64,000 nucleotides of DNA, from assembly GCA_009838965.1 (NCBI GenBank), contig VXQP01000104.1, positions 40,798 to 104,797 of the forward strand, read 5' to 3'. Of this stretch, positions 1 to 9,750 are shown in pieces. The translations under genes were made by a program, and so were the position numbers. Positions within the stretch are counted from its first letter, which is position 1; each line of letters opens with the position of its first letter. Source of the DNA: Chloroflexota bacterium. Lineage in GTDB: Bacteria; Chloroflexota; Dehalococcoidia; Lucifugimonadales; Australimonadaceae. Under the pieces are notes generated by a model. The model was not told where the DNA came from. It did not search any database and saw only the letters and a program-made list of their open reading frames with translations.

Positions 1-37
1 CGTCAGACGGGGCGCGTCCGGCAGGAGCCCCGACGCG

Positions 38-475
38 ATGTCTCATAGCGCCCCTCCGGGCGGTTCGGGTGAGTGCGCGTTCTGCGGCATCGCCTCCGGC
101 GCGCTCCCACGACGCATCCGCTATCAGGACGACGAGCTCGTCGCCTTCGACAATGCACTCGATTGGGCGCCGCTCATGTACCTCGTTGCGCCGGTCGTTC
201 ACATGAGCCAGACCGAGTTCTGGCGGTCGCCCCTCTTCTCCCGCGCCGCGCAACTTGCCGTCGAACTCGGCGAGTCCGATGCGCCCGGAGGCTTCCGCAT
301 CGTCTCCAACTTCGGCGCCGACGCGATGCAATCCCAACCACACGGCCACCTCCACGTGCTCGGCGGAGCGCACCTCGGCCTCTACATGGACTTCCCCGGC
401 AAGAGCGACTTCTGGCTCCGCTTCTACGGCAGCGAACAGCACGACCCCCTCACCTTCCGGAAGCGCCACCCGTGA
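38..475 (+). CDS. HIT-family protein (histidine triad nucleotide hydrolase/transferase)
   Basis: ORF 145 aa; N-terminal CAFCGIASG and C-terminal QPHGHLHVLGG (HxHxH triad). Confidence 0.85.
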   Translation: MSHSAPPGGSGECAFCGIASGALPRRIRYQDDELVAFDNALDWAPLMYLVAPVVHMSQTEFWRSPLFSRAAQLAVELGESDAPGGFRIVSNFGADAMQSQPHGHLHVLGGAHLGLYMDFPGKSDFWLRFYGSEQHDPLTFRKRHP

Positions 476-489
476 GCGCCGCCCCCGTC

Positions 490-509
490 ATTCCCGCGAA
501 GGCGGGAAT
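490..509. repeat. Short palindromic interspersed repeat (ATTCCCGC-N4-GCGGGAAT), family A
   Basis: Perfect 8-bp arms; same element at 1006-1025 and inverted/degenerate at 19946-19965. Confidence 0.8.
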
Positions 510-562
510 CCAGAGTGGCCGGCAGGCCACACGGTGTGGTGTGGTGTGGTGCGGTGGCGGTT

Positions 563-600
563 GTCATTTCGAGCGGAGCGCAGCGGAGTCGAGGAATCCC
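563..600 (+). repeat. Interspersed repeat family B (GTCATTTCGAGCGGAGCGCAGCGGAGTCGAGGAATCC)
   Basis: Inverted copy at 17863-17898 with one mismatch over ~36 nt. Confidence 0.85.
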
Positions 601-620
601 TCCGGGGTCCGGCATAACCC

Positions 621-998
621 ATGACTGACGTCCTCCTCGTCGGCGTGGGCGGCTTCATCGGCGCGGCGTCGCGCTACGGCGTGATCCTTGGCGTGTCGCG
701 CGTGCTGGGGCAGCCGTCCTTCCCGTGGGGAGTGCTCGCCGTCAACGTCCTCGGCTCCCTGCTCATCGGCGTGCTCGCGGGCCTCGCGGAGACGCGCCAG
801 CTCTTCGGGCCGGGCGCGCGCCTCTTCCTCTTCGTCGGCGTGCTCGGCGGGTTCACCACCTTCTCCGCCATAACCAACGACACCCTCACGCTCCTGCGCA
901 GCGCCGCATACCTCTCCGCCGCCGCGAACGTCCTCCTCACCGTCGCCCTCGGCCTCGCCGCCGTCGCCGTCGGCTACGCCGCTGCCCGCGCCATCTAG
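621..998 (+). CDS. crcB: CrcB/Fluc-type fluoride channel
   Basis: 125 aa, four hydrophobic segments, VNVLGSLLIG and GGFTTFSAITNDT motifs. Confidence 0.9.
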   Translation: MTDVLLVGVGGFIGAASRYGVILGVSRVLGQPSFPWGVLAVNVLGSLLIGVLAGLAETRQLFGPGARLFLFVGVLGGFTTFSAITNDTLTLLRSAAYLSAAANVLLTVALGLAAVAVGYAAARAI

Positions 999-1005
999 CC
1001 CCGTC

Positions 1006-1025
1006 ATTCCCGCACCGGCGGGAAT
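1006..1025. repeat. Palindromic interspersed repeat, family A copy 2
   Basis: ATTCCCGC accg GCGGGAAT. Confidence 0.8.
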
Positions 1026-1074
1026 CCAGGTGCGCGGGCAGCGCACACCGCGCCGCGAAGCGGACGCTCAAGCC

Positions 1075-1108
1075 CGTCGTTCCTGTGCAGGCAGGAACCT
1101 CGCAGCCC
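1075..1108 (+). repeat. Interspersed repeat family C (CCGTCGTTCCTGYG..GCAGGAACCTCGCAGC)
   Basis: Inverted copy at 19977-20010. Confidence 0.8.
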
Positions 1109-1205
1109 TGTTCGGTCCCTTCCCCCTCGATGGGGGAAGGTTAGGATGGGGGTGAATCGGTGGAGCGGGGTGTTGGAGGGGCCGGGGTGAGCGCCTGCCC
1201 CGCGC

Positions 1206-1234
1206 TTGACCGGCGTGCCTTGGGGGAACATACT
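1206..1234 (+). promoter_or_regulatory. Putative sigma70-type promoter for the 1279 amidohydrolase
   Basis: TTGACC-N17-CATACT, 45 bp upstream of the start. Confidence 0.5.
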
Positions 1235-1278
1235 CTGCCCGTCAGCCATACATTCGAGGGAGACTGAGGAGGGCCAGC

Positions 1279-2391
1279 ATGGGACGCGTAGTGGACGTAG
1301 ACACGCACATAGCCGAACCGCCGGAGATGTGGGACTTCCTCGACCCGGAGTGGCACAAGCGCCGGCCCGTCGTCGTGCAGGTGCCCGATGACACGCTCTA
1401 CGGCCGCGTGGACCACATGTGGCTGATAGACGGCCAGATCTACCCGCGCCCCGCCGGAAGAGGCGGCAATTTCCTCGTCACTCCCACCGCCCAGGCAAAC
1501 GTGCGCGACCGCGTCGACAGGAAGGCGCGCGAACTGCTCGACCTCCCGATGCGGTTCGAGGACATGCAGGCCACCAACGTGGACTCCCAGGTCGTCTACC
1601 CGACGCTCTTCCTGGCGTACCTCACCCACGACGCCGCCTACGAGGTCGAGCTGTGCAAGGCCTACAACCGCTTCCTTGCCGACGTCTGGGCGAAGGCGGA
1701 AGACCGCATCCGCTACGTCGTCATCCCCCCGCTCCGCAACATCGACGCCGCGGTCAGCGAGCTCCGCTTCGGCAAGGAGCACGGCGCGTGCGGCGTCTTC
1801 TTCCGCGGCATCGAGGGCGACAAGACGCTCGACGACCCGTACTTCTACCCGGTCTACGAGGAGGCGCAGTCGCTCGGCCTGCCCATCTGCATCCACCAGG
1901 GTCAGGGCGCTCCCGCGCTCAACTTCCTGGTAGACGTCAGCCGCAGCCACACGTTCACGCACGGGCGTATCCCGCCCGTCGTCGCCTTCCGCAACCTCGT
2001 CTCGAACAAGGTCCCGGAGCTCTTCCCGGACCTCCGCTGGGGCTTCATTGAGACCGGCGCTACCTGGGTGCCGTTCGCCATGTACCAGCTGCGCGGCACG
2101 CTTCGCGCCGACCGGGACTTCTGGGGCCCCCGCCTCTTCGACGAGTACAACATGTGGGTCTCCTACGAGGTCGAGGAGGACCTGCCCTACCTGATGCAGT
2201 ACGTCGGTGAGGACCACTTGGTCGTTGGCACCGACTACGGACACCACACCCCCGGTACGACCGACCGCCTCGCCGCCGACCCGTCGGCCCAGGTGCACTG
2301 CGTCAGCCAGATGCGCTCGCGCGACGACATCTCCTCGGCAACCGCGGAGAAGATACTGACGGACAACGCCACGGCGCTCTACGGCGTGTAA
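1279..2391 (+). CDS. Amidohydrolase_2 family metal-dependent hydrolase
   Basis: 370 aa; VVDVDTHIAEPPEMW N-terminal metal motif; C-terminal VVGTDYGHH. Confidence 0.85.
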   Translation: MGRVVDVDTHIAEPPEMWDFLDPEWHKRRPVVVQVPDDTLYGRVDHMWLIDGQIYPRPAGRGGNFLVTPTAQANVRDRVDRKARELLDLPMRFEDMQATNVDSQVVYPTLFLAYLTHDAAYEVELCKAYNRFLADVWAKAEDRIRYVVIPPLRNIDAAVSELRFGKEHGACGVFFRGIEGDKTLDDPYFYPVYEEAQSLGLPICIHQGQGAPALNFLVDVSRSHTFTHGRIPPVVAFRNLVSNKVPELFPDLRWGFIETGATWVPFAMYQLRGTLRADRDFWGPRLFDEYNMWVSYEVEEDLPYLMQYVGEDHLVVGTDYGHHTPGTTDRLAADPSAQVHCVSQMRSRDDISSATAEKILTDNATALYGV

Positions 2392-2412
2392 GGCGAGGAC
2401 AGTTCCGTATCC

Positions 2413-3405
2413 ATGCGGCGGGTGGAGAGGCGGCCTGCGAGGCCGGGCGGGCGTTCGCGCCGGCTTACGGTGCTCATCGTAACGCTGGGTGCGCTTGTTC
2501 TCGTGACCGGGCCGCTCATCGGCTTCTTCCTTGTCTACACCGCGCCGAGCCAGCAGTGGTTCGCCCGCGTCAACGGCGTCGAGATACCGCGCGCCACCCT
2601 CGTCGATGTGCTCCGCGCCAACCAGATAGACGCGCTGCTCCAGCGGCAGCGGTTCGACCCCGGTACACAGGCGTTCGATACCGCCGGGCTGCTCATCGAC
2701 AACGAGGTGCTGCGCCAGACGGCGGGCACGCTCGGCGTCACCGTGAGCGAGGCGGAGGTCGAGCGCGAACTCGCGGCGCAGCTCACCCCGCAGTTGGACG
2801 CTGGGAACCTTGACGCTTCGGCCCGCGCCGAGCTCGCCGAGGCGAAGCGGCAGTACGCCGACCTGCGGCGTCTCGACGTCGCAGAACTGGAGAAGCTGGC
2901 TGAAGGGGAGTCGCTTCGACGGAAGGTCACGGAGACGCTCGGACGCTCCATCGTCGACCCGCAGCCACAGATACGCCTGCACTCAATCGTGGTCGCCGAC
3001 GTGGAGACCGCCACGCGTATCCAGAGTGAGGCAGTGCAGGGAGTGCCGTTCGAGGAGCTGGCGCGCCGCTATTCGCTCGACCCCGCTTCCGGCGACCTCG
3101 GCTGGCTGCCCTATGCGGCGCTTCCGCCTGCTGCCGCGGACCTGCTGTGGAACCTCCCCGCGTCGGAACTCTCGCCGCCGTTCCAGCGCGGCGACGGCGC
3201 GATCGTCGTCTACGTCATCAGTGGACGCGACCCCTCTCTCGCGCTCGACCCGGTCGCCCGTCAGTTGTTGGAGGAGGCCGAGTTCGAGTCGTGGCTCGGG
3301 CAGACGCGTGCGGAGCAGGACATCGAACTCCGGCTGGACTCGGAGACGCTGGAGTGGGTAGCCGACCAGCTCGAACAGACGAGGAGTGTTGCCCCGCAGG
3401 GCTGA
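2413..3405 (+). CDS. SurA/PrsA-like PpiC-type peptidyl-prolyl isomerase, membrane anchored
   Basis: 330 aa; N-terminal TM segment; EVERELAAQL SurA-N helices; RLHSIVVADVETATRIQ...LARRYSLDPASGDLGWLP parvulin-like motif. Confidence 0.8.
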   Translation: MRRVERRPARPGGRSRRLTVLIVTLGALVLVTGPLIGFFLVYTAPSQQWFARVNGVEIPRATLVDVLRANQIDALLQRQRFDPGTQAFDTAGLLIDNEVLRQTAGTLGVTVSEAEVERELAAQLTPQLDAGNLDASARAELAEAKRQYADLRRLDVAELEKLAEGESLRRKVTETLGRSIVDPQPQIRLHSIVVADVETATRIQSEAVQGVPFEELARRYSLDPASGDLGWLPYAALPPAAADLLWNLPASELSPPFQRGDGAIVVYVISGRDPSLALDPVARQLLEEAEFESWLGQTRAEQDIELRLDSETLEWVADQLEQTRSVAPQG

Positions 3406-3421
3406 CGCAGGGCGCAGGCGC

Positions 3422-4363
3422 TTATCGCTGGCGGTTAGCCCGCCGCCCCAGCCAGTCGCCCAGCAGGAGCGACGAGAAGCTCTGGCGCTCCATGACTGGA
3501 GCGTGCGCCGGCGGAGCCTCGCGCAGTCGGTCCACTCGCGCCTCGATCAGTTCCGTGAGCCGCTTCGCCGCTTCCGCGTAGTCCGGCTTCGCGAACGCGG
3601 CCTCCCGCAGGCCGTCCGTGGCTCCTGCGAGCCGGTCCAGCCACGAAGTGAATGTCTCCGGCGCGTATTCCAGCACAACGGCAAGCTCCTCCGGGTCGAG
3701 CTCGGCAGCCGTTCGCAAGGCCTGGGTGAACGCGTCTCCCTGCAGACGGCGCACGTCGCGCCAGACGGGGCTTGCAGAGACGGCGTCCACCGCTGCGCCA
3801 GAGGCGATGCGCGGCAGGTACTCGGTGGCGATGACGAAGCTGTCGTGCTCTGCCGCATCGAGGAAGAATGGACTCGCGCCGACGGCCCTGGCGAGTCCGG
3901 TCACAGCTTCAACGGCATCCCCCGAGGCGGTCGCCGATGGGATGATGGCGTAGTCGGTTCCGTCGAACGATGCTTCCGCGCCTCCGCTGAACGTACGAGG
4001 CACGGGACGCCCACCGACGAAGTGCATCCCGTCCGGCAGGCGCTCTTCCGCCCAGCGCAGCAGGGGGGCCTTCAACGGGCACGTGTCCGTGACGACACAC
4101 CCGGATGGAGCGAACTCGCCGATGATGCGCAACGCGTCGCTTGCGGAGGCGAGCGGCGAGGAGAGGACGACGAGTTTCGCGCCTGCCAGCGCTGCTGCTG
4201 CGCTCCTCGGCGCATCGTCTATCGCGCCGGTCTCGAGCGCACGCCTTCCCGTCCCGGAGTCAGGGTCGAAGCCTGCTATGGAGATGCCTTGCACACCGGA
4301 CCTGATCGCACGCCCAAGCGCGATGCCCAGCGGGCTGAGGCCGATGATGGCGATGTCCGGCAT
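3422..4363 (-). CDS. tyrA: Prephenate/arogenate dehydrogenase family protein
   Basis: 313 aa; MPDIAIIGLSPLGIALGRAI Rossmann motif; VVTDTCPLKAPLL; HFVGGRPVPRTFSGG. Confidence 0.7.
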   Translation of the reverse strand: MPDIAIIGLSPLGIALGRAIRSGVQGISIAGFDPDSGTGRRALETGAIDDAPRSAAAALAGAKLVVLSSPLASASDALRIIGEFAPSGCVVTDTCPLKAPLLRWAEERLPDGMHFVGGRPVPRTFSGGAEASFDGTDYAIIPSATASGDAVEAVTGLARAVGASPFFLDAAEHDSFVIATEYLPRIASGAAVDAVSASPVWRDVRRLQGDAFTQALRTAAELDPEELAVVLEYAPETFTSWLDRLAGATDGLREAAFAKPDYAEAAKRLTELIEARVDRLREAPPAHAPVMERQSFSSLLLGDWLGRRANRQR

Positions 4364-4379
4364 GATGCGCGCCGGTGCC

Positions 4380-5312
4380 CTACGACCCGGAGCGGTAGCC
4401 GCCGCCGGTACCGCGCATGCGGGGGTCGAGCAAGTCGCGGAGTGCGTCGCCGAGCACGTTCCAGCCGAACACGGTCAGGCTAAGGAAGACGCCTGGCCAG
4501 ATGGCAAGCCACGGTGCGATCTCCATGTACGTCCGCGACTCTGAACTGAGCATCCGGCCCCAGGACGGGAACGGCGGCGGGACACCGTAGCCGAGGAAGC
4601 TGAGCGATGCCTCGATAAGGATCACCTGCCCCAGGCGCAGGCTCGCCAGGATGATGATGGGCACCATCACGTTCGGCAGGACGTGCCGTACCAGGATGCG
4701 CAGGGTGGTCGCGCCATTGACGCGCGCCGCCTCCACGAACGGCTGCTCCTTGAGCGCCAGTACCGCGCCGCGCAGTACACGGCTCTCGCGTATGGCGACA
4801 AGCCCCAGCACGAGGGTCACGTTCAGTGTGCTCGGTCCCAGGATGGACATCACGAACAGCAGCAGGAGCAGTGGGGGCACGCTCATCCACGCATCCACGA
4901 GGCGCTGCACCAGCGTGTCGAACTTCCCACCCATGTAGCCGCTCGTGATGCCGATCAGGGCCGCGAGTATGCTGCCGAGTGCGACCGAACCGAGCGCCAC
5001 GACGATGGAGACCCGGGCGCCGTGCACGAGCCTGCTGAACAGGTCCCGCCCGATGAAGTCGGTGCCCAGGAAGTAGCTGAAGCTCGACCCCTGCAATGCG
5101 TCGGAGAAGTGTGGTTCGTCATACGGGTAGGGCGCTATCCAGTTGGCGAACACGGCCATGAGCAGCATGATCATGACGATGACTGCGCCGACTGCTCCCA
5201 AAGGCTTCTCGGTGAACAGCCTCGTCACCAGCCCGATGAAGCCTCCGCTCGCACGGCGTGGCAGCCTCGCCGCAGCAGGCGCTCCTTGTGGTCTTGTGCT
5301 CTCGACAGCCAT
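4380..5312 (-). CDS. ABC transporter permease, DppC/OppC type
   Basis: 310 aa; LGTDFIGRDLFSRLVHGARVS; EAARVNGATTLRILVRHVLPNV EAA loop. Confidence 0.9.
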   Translation of the reverse strand: MAVESTRPQGAPAAARLPRRASGGFIGLVTRLFTEKPLGAVGAVIVMIMLLMAVFANWIAPYPYDEPHFSDALQGSSFSYFLGTDFIGRDLFSRLVHGARVSIVVALGSVALGSILAALIGITSGYMGGKFDTLVQRLVDAWMSVPPLLLLLFVMSILGPSTLNVTLVLGLVAIRESRVLRGAVLALKEQPFVEAARVNGATTLRILVRHVLPNVMVPIIILASLRLGQVILIEASLSFLGYGVPPPFPSWGRMLSSESRTYMEIAPWLAIWPGVFLSLTVFGWNVLGDALRDLLDPRMRGTGGGYRSGS

Positions 5313-5315
5313 GAC

Positions 5316-6260
5316 TTACGTGTACTTTATCCGTGGGTCGAGGACGCCGTAGAGGAGGTCCACGATGAGGTTGATGAGCACGGTGGCCGCTGCAAAGGTG
5401 AGGATGATGGTCTGTGCGGGGACATAGTCCCGGTTCTGGAGTGACTGCAGCATGTAGATGCCCATGCCGGGCAGGTTGAATATCTGTTCGATGATTACCG
5501 TACCGCCCAGCAGGAACGGGATCTGCAGGCCGATGAGCGACAGCACGGGGATGAGCGCGTTCCGCACCGCGTGCCGGTACCAGATGGTTTGCGGCTGCAG
5601 GCCCTTCGCCCATGCGGTGCGGATGTAGTCCTGTCGCACGACTTCCAGCAGCATGGCGCGGGTCATCCGGATCGTGCCGCCCATGAGCGGTATGCCCACG
5701 ATGACTCCCGGCAGCACCATCACGCTCAGGTTCTTGATGGGGTCCTCCGTGAACGGCACGTAGCTCAGCGGCGGAGCCCAACCGAAGAACAGCGCTGGGA
5801 GGGTCACGACGATGGTGCCTATCCAGAGGATGGGCACTGCCACGAGGCCGATGGAGACGGAGCGCAGTGCGTAGTCTATCCACGTGTCCTGCCGAACGGC
5901 GGTGATGATGCCGATGGGGATGGAGAGCACCGTGCTCACGACCAGCGCGATGATCGAGAGTTCCAGCGTCACGGGGTAGCGTCGCCCAAGCTCGTGCGTG
6001 ACGGTGTTCCCCGTCCAGAGTGACTGCCCGAGGTCACCTACGAACAATCCGCCGAACCATTCGCCGAACTGGACGTAGAACGGCCTGTGCAGCCCCAACT
6101 CTCGCAGGATCGCGTCCCGGTCTGCGGCATAGCCGAAATCGGAAAGCATCAGGTCAACGATGTCGCCGGGGATCAGGCGCAGCATGAAGAACGTGAGCAC
6201 GCTCACGACGAGCATCGTGAGCGCGGCAAGCATCAGACGGCGTATGACGAAGCGGTACAC
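5316..6260 (-). CDS. ABC transporter permease, DppB/OppB type
   Basis: 314 aa; RLIPGDIVDLML...LREL; RQDYIRTAWAKGLQPQTIWYRHAVRNALIPV. Confidence 0.9.
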   Translation of the reverse strand: MYRFVIRRLMLAALTMLVVSVLTFFMLRLIPGDIVDLMLSDFGYAADRDAILRELGLHRPFYVQFGEWFGGLFVGDLGQSLWTGNTVTHELGRRYPVTLELSIIALVVSTVLSIPIGIITAVRQDTWIDYALRSVSIGLVAVPILWIGTIVVTLPALFFGWAPPLSYVPFTEDPIKNLSVMVLPGVIVGIPLMGGTIRMTRAMLLEVVRQDYIRTAWAKGLQPQTIWYRHAVRNALIPVLSLIGLQIPFLLGGTVIIEQIFNLPGMGIYMLQSLQNRDYVPAQTIILTFAAATVLINLIVDLLYGVLDPRIKYT

Positions 6261-6410
6261 GGCGGTTCGGGCTCCAGAGTGCCTCCAGACACGCTGGGGC
6301 GAGTCTACGGCGCAGCGTAACCGGAATCAAATCCGGTAGGCTCTACGGACGCGATTCACTATCCTCAAGGGTCGAACCGCGATAACAGACCTCTATGGAG
6401 AACAGGCAGA

Positions 6411-7376
6411 TTGGCTGACCGGATGATCGAGGTTGAAGGACTCACGAAGTTCTACGGTGATTTCCTCGCCGTGAGCGGCGTCTCCTTCTCCGTAGACAGG
6501 GGCGAGACGGTTGGTCTGCTCGGCACCAACGGCTCTGGAAAGACCACGACCATGCGCGTGCTCACCGGCTACATGCCGCCTACATCAGGGACGGTCCGCA
6601 TCGCAGGTCACGACCTTGCCGCCGACTCACTGGAAGCGCGGCGGCACATCGGCTATCTGCCTGAATCGGTGCCGCTCTACAGCGATATGACCGTCGCTGC
6701 CTCGTTGCGGTTCTTCGGGCGTGTCCACTCGATGGACACCGCAAGCCTTGCGTCCTCGATCGACCGCGTCCTCGATGCGTTCGACCTCGTCGATTACCGC
6801 GACACGCTCGTCGGCAAACTATCCAAGGGGTACCGCCAGCGACTGGGGCTGGCCCTTGCGGTGCTCCATGAGCCGGAGGTCCTCGTACTTGACGAACCGA
6901 CCGTGAGCATAGACCCGGTGCAGGTCGTGGAAGCTCGGGACCTCATACGGCGCCTGGGCAAAGAACACACGGTGCTCCTGAGTACGCATCAACTCGCTGA
7001 AGCCTCCACCCTCTGTGAGCGCGTCATCATCCTGCACGACGGGGTTCTCGTTGCGGAAGGTCATCCGGATGAGATAGCGGAGCGCCTCCAGGGGGCGCAG
7101 CGCATCAGGGTAGAGGCGCGTGGCGCTGCCGAACAGACGGGTGCCGCTCTCGCCACTGTGCCGGGCGTCCGTTCCGTTGGAACGGCCACACTCATCGAGG
7201 AGGGAGTCTACGCGTTCGAGATCGCTGCTCCGTTGCGCTCGGACTTGCGGGAAGCCATTGCCCATGCGATGAATGCTGCGGGGATCGGGCTGCGCGGTCT
7301 TGCCCGCTCCTCCGTGGACCTGGAGGAGGTCTTCCTGCAGATCACGCGAGGCGAGCGGGAGAACCCCGATGCGTAA
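6411..7376 (+). CDS. ABC-2 type transporter ATP-binding protein (GldA-like)
   Basis: Walker A GTNGSGKTTTM, signature LSKGYRQRLGLA, Walker B VLVLDEPTVSIDP; TTG start, alternative ATG at 6423. Confidence 0.9.
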   Translation: MADRMIEVEGLTKFYGDFLAVSGVSFSVDRGETVGLLGTNGSGKTTTMRVLTGYMPPTSGTVRIAGHDLAADSLEARRHIGYLPESVPLYSDMTVAASLRFFGRVHSMDTASLASSIDRVLDAFDLVDYRDTLVGKLSKGYRQRLGLALAVLHEPEVLVLDEPTVSIDPVQVVEARDLIRRLGKEHTVLLSTHQLAEASTLCERVIILHDGVLVAEGHPDEIAERLQGAQRIRVEARGAAEQTGAALATVPGVRSVGTATLIEEGVYAFEIAAPLRSDLREAIAHAMNAAGIGLRGLARSSVDLEEVFLQITRGERENPDA

Positions 7377-8082
7377 CGTCTTGCTCCTCGCGTGGAAGGA
7401 GACCCGCTCCTATTACGGTTCACCGATGGCCTACGTCGTAAGCGCTGCATTCCTTGCGCTCACGGGCCAGTTCTACGTGTCCGGCGTCTCGGAACTGCTG
7501 CCGGAAGCTTCTCTCCGTGCTGTCTTCACGCCCATGATGTTCGCGCTCATCCTCTGGGCTCCCATCGCGAGCATGCGGCTCCTGGCGGAGGAACAGAAAC
7601 TCGGGACGCTGGAGCTGCTGCTCACTGCTCCGCTGCGCGACTGGGAGATCGTGACAGGGAAGTTCTGCGCGCTCGTAGCGATGCTCCTCGGCATCATCGT
7701 CCCGACGCTCGTCTACGTGGTGCTGCTCTACTGGTACGCCTCGCCGGACGGTGGACCGCTCCTTACCGGATATCTTGGCCTGCTCCTGTACGGCTCTGCC
7801 GCTGCGTCGCTGGGGTTGTTCACATCCTCGCTCACTGGCAACCAGATCGTGGCCGGAGTGACGGCAGCCGTCGCGTTGCTCTTCCTCACGCTGGCGAGCG
7901 AGGCCTCCGGCCTCGTATCCGGCTTGCCGTCTGCACTGCTTGCCGGCGTTTCCCTGCCAGCCCACTACACCGCGTTCGTCGCGGGTGTGATCGAACTGCG
8001 GAACGTCGTCTACTTCATCACCTTCATCGTGCTCTTCCTCTTCCTGACCACGCTCAGCCTGGAGTCTCGGCGATGGCGGTGA
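7369..8082 (+). CDS. ABC-2 type permease (GldF-like)
   Basis: In-frame ATG at 7369 overlaps the upstream stop; MRNVLLLAWKETRSYYGSPMAYV; EEQKLGTLELLLTAPLRDWEIVTGKF. Confidence 0.85.
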   Translation: MRNVLLLAWKETRSYYGSPMAYVVSAAFLALTGQFYVSGVSELLPEASLRAVFTPMMFALILWAPIASMRLLAEEQKLGTLELLLTAPLRDWEIVTGKFCALVAMLLGIIVPTLVYVVLLYWYASPDGGPLLTGYLGLLLYGSAAASLGLFTSSLTGNQIVAGVTAAVALLFLTLASEASGLVSGLPSALLAGVSLPAHYTAFVAGVIELRNVVYFITFIVLFLFLTTLSLESRRWR

Positions 8083-9734
8083 ACGGACAGCCACCGTTGG
8101 GGAGTGGGGTTGCCGAGCGACTGCGAGGCTGGAGCCTGCTCCTTGCGGCGCTTGGAGGCATCGGCGCGCTCGGAGGACTGCTCCTCGTCGTATGGGCCCC
8201 CGAACTCCGCCCGTTCGCCGTACCGACACTCGTTGCTGCAGGCGTGTTGCTGGCGCTCGCTGCCGCAGGTTCGATGGGCTACCTCGTTGGTGCAGTCACC
8301 GGCCGCAGAGGCCGTCTTTCCTGGGTGAGCCTTGGCAGTGCCGCCGCCGCACTGGCAATCGTGGTCGTGCTGAATGTCATCGCCTCGGCGACTGACGCAT
8401 CCTGGGACTTCACCGCGACGCGCCAATTCGGGATAGCTCCACAGACCGTGCAGGCTCTGGCTGCACTCCCTGCGGATGTGGACGTTACCGGATTCGTCGT
8501 GACGGATGAGGATGGCCTGCATTACCAGGGAACGGCGGAAGGCTACCTGCGGCAGTTCGCCAAGCATGCCGGCGACAGGCTCTCCTACAGATTCGTCGAT
8601 CCTGAACTGGAACCTGCCACCGCGCGTGAGTTCGGCGTGGTCAGCGCTCCACTGCTGCTCTTCACTGCACCTGCTACAGGTCTCCGTGCCTCTGTAGGCG
8701 CTGGCGAGCTCTCAGAGCAGCAGTTGCTCACTGCCATCCTCACGGCCACCGGGGCTCAACAGCACGTCATCTACTTCCTCACCGGCTACGGTGAGCGAAG
8801 CATCACCGACCTCCGCTCAGGCGGCTCCGGGTTGGGGCTGGCCGCCGCCGGGCTCCGAGCCGACGGCTATCGCGTCGAGTCACTCATGCTGGCGGACACC
8901 GGAAGCGTGCCGGACGACGCCTCGCTGCTCGTGGTTGCCGCGCCCCGCCAACCGATCCCGGACGTCGAGGAGCAGGCGATCATCCGTTGGCTGGCGGACG
9001 GAGGACGAGCGCTATTCATGCTCGACGCGTCCTCCGAAACGCGGGACACGATGGCCGGCCTGCTCGCGGCGTGGGGGCTCGAAACGGTGCCCGGCACGCT
9101 CGTTGACCTCGGGCGCTCCGCCGCCGGAGACGCGCGCACACTTACGGTGCAGCGTGACCAATACCTGGGACAGACCTCGGTCACCGAGGGGGGCGCTATC
9201 GTTGAACCGCTTGGCGCAACGCTCTTCCCGGGCGCCATCGCGTTCCGTCCAGGGGGTGTCGTCGCGGCACGTATCGAACGCGGCGATCCCGTGCCCGTGC
9301 GGTTCGAGCCGCTGGTGACCACGTCCGGCGACTCCTGGGCCGTGGAGGGAATGGAGGAAGACCCTGTTGCCGGCCGTGACATCCCCGGCCCCCATACGGC
9401 GCATCTCATCGCACAGGCGTCCGCCCTCGCTACGGATGCTCCGTCGCAAGCGTTCGACCCCGCGTCCGTCCGCACAACGCTTGCCGTTCTTGGAGATGCA
9501 GACTTTGCCAGCAACCGCCACTTCGGCAACGTGAGCAACGCGGACTTCTTCCTGAACACGGTGAACTGGCTGCTGGAGGACAGGTCGCTCATCGCCGTGC
9601 GCCCGAAGCAAGAGGTCTTCCGCCCTCTCGTGCTTACGGTGCCGGAGTACAACCTCGTGCGTTACGTCAGCTGGTTCCTGTTGCCCGCGCTGATCGCCGC
9701 CGCTGGCGTCGTCGTGTGGTGGCGGCGGCGTTAG
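8073..9734 (+). CDS. GldG-like auxiliary component of ABC exporter
   Basis: ATG 8073 overlaps previous gene; DFTATRQFGIAPQTVQALAAL; terminal TM ending in WWRRR. Confidence 0.8.
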   Translation: MAVNGQPPLGSGVAERLRGWSLLLAALGGIGALGGLLLVVWAPELRPFAVPTLVAAGVLLALAAAGSMGYLVGAVTGRRGRLSWVSLGSAAAALAIVVVLNVIASATDASWDFTATRQFGIAPQTVQALAALPADVDVTGFVVTDEDGLHYQGTAEGYLRQFAKHAGDRLSYRFVDPELEPATAREFGVVSAPLLLFTAPATGLRASVGAGELSEQQLLTAILTATGAQQHVIYFLTGYGERSITDLRSGGSGLGLAAAGLRADGYRVESLMLADTGSVPDDASLLVVAAPRQPIPDVEEQAIIRWLADGGRALFMLDASSETRDTMAGLLAAWGLETVPGTLVDLGRSAAGDARTLTVQRDQYLGQTSVTEGGAIVEPLGATLFPGAIAFRPGGVVAARIERGDPVPVRFEPLVTTSGDSWAVEGMEEDPVAGRDIPGPHTAHLIAQASALATDAPSQAFDPASVRTTLAVLGDADFASNRHFGNVSNADFFLNTVNWLLEDRSLIAVRPKQEVFRPLVLTVPEYNLVRYVSWFLLPALIAAAGVVVWWRRR

Positions 9735-9750
9735 AAGAGGGCACACCGGG

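Noticed and set aside
530-620. Fluoride riboswitch upstream of crcB
   Set aside because: No crcB-motif consensus visible; the space is filled by a GTGTG stretch and interspersed repeat B.
1141-2982. 613-aa minus-strand ORF
   Set aside because: Antisense to the amidohydrolase and SurA-like genes; no recognisable motifs.
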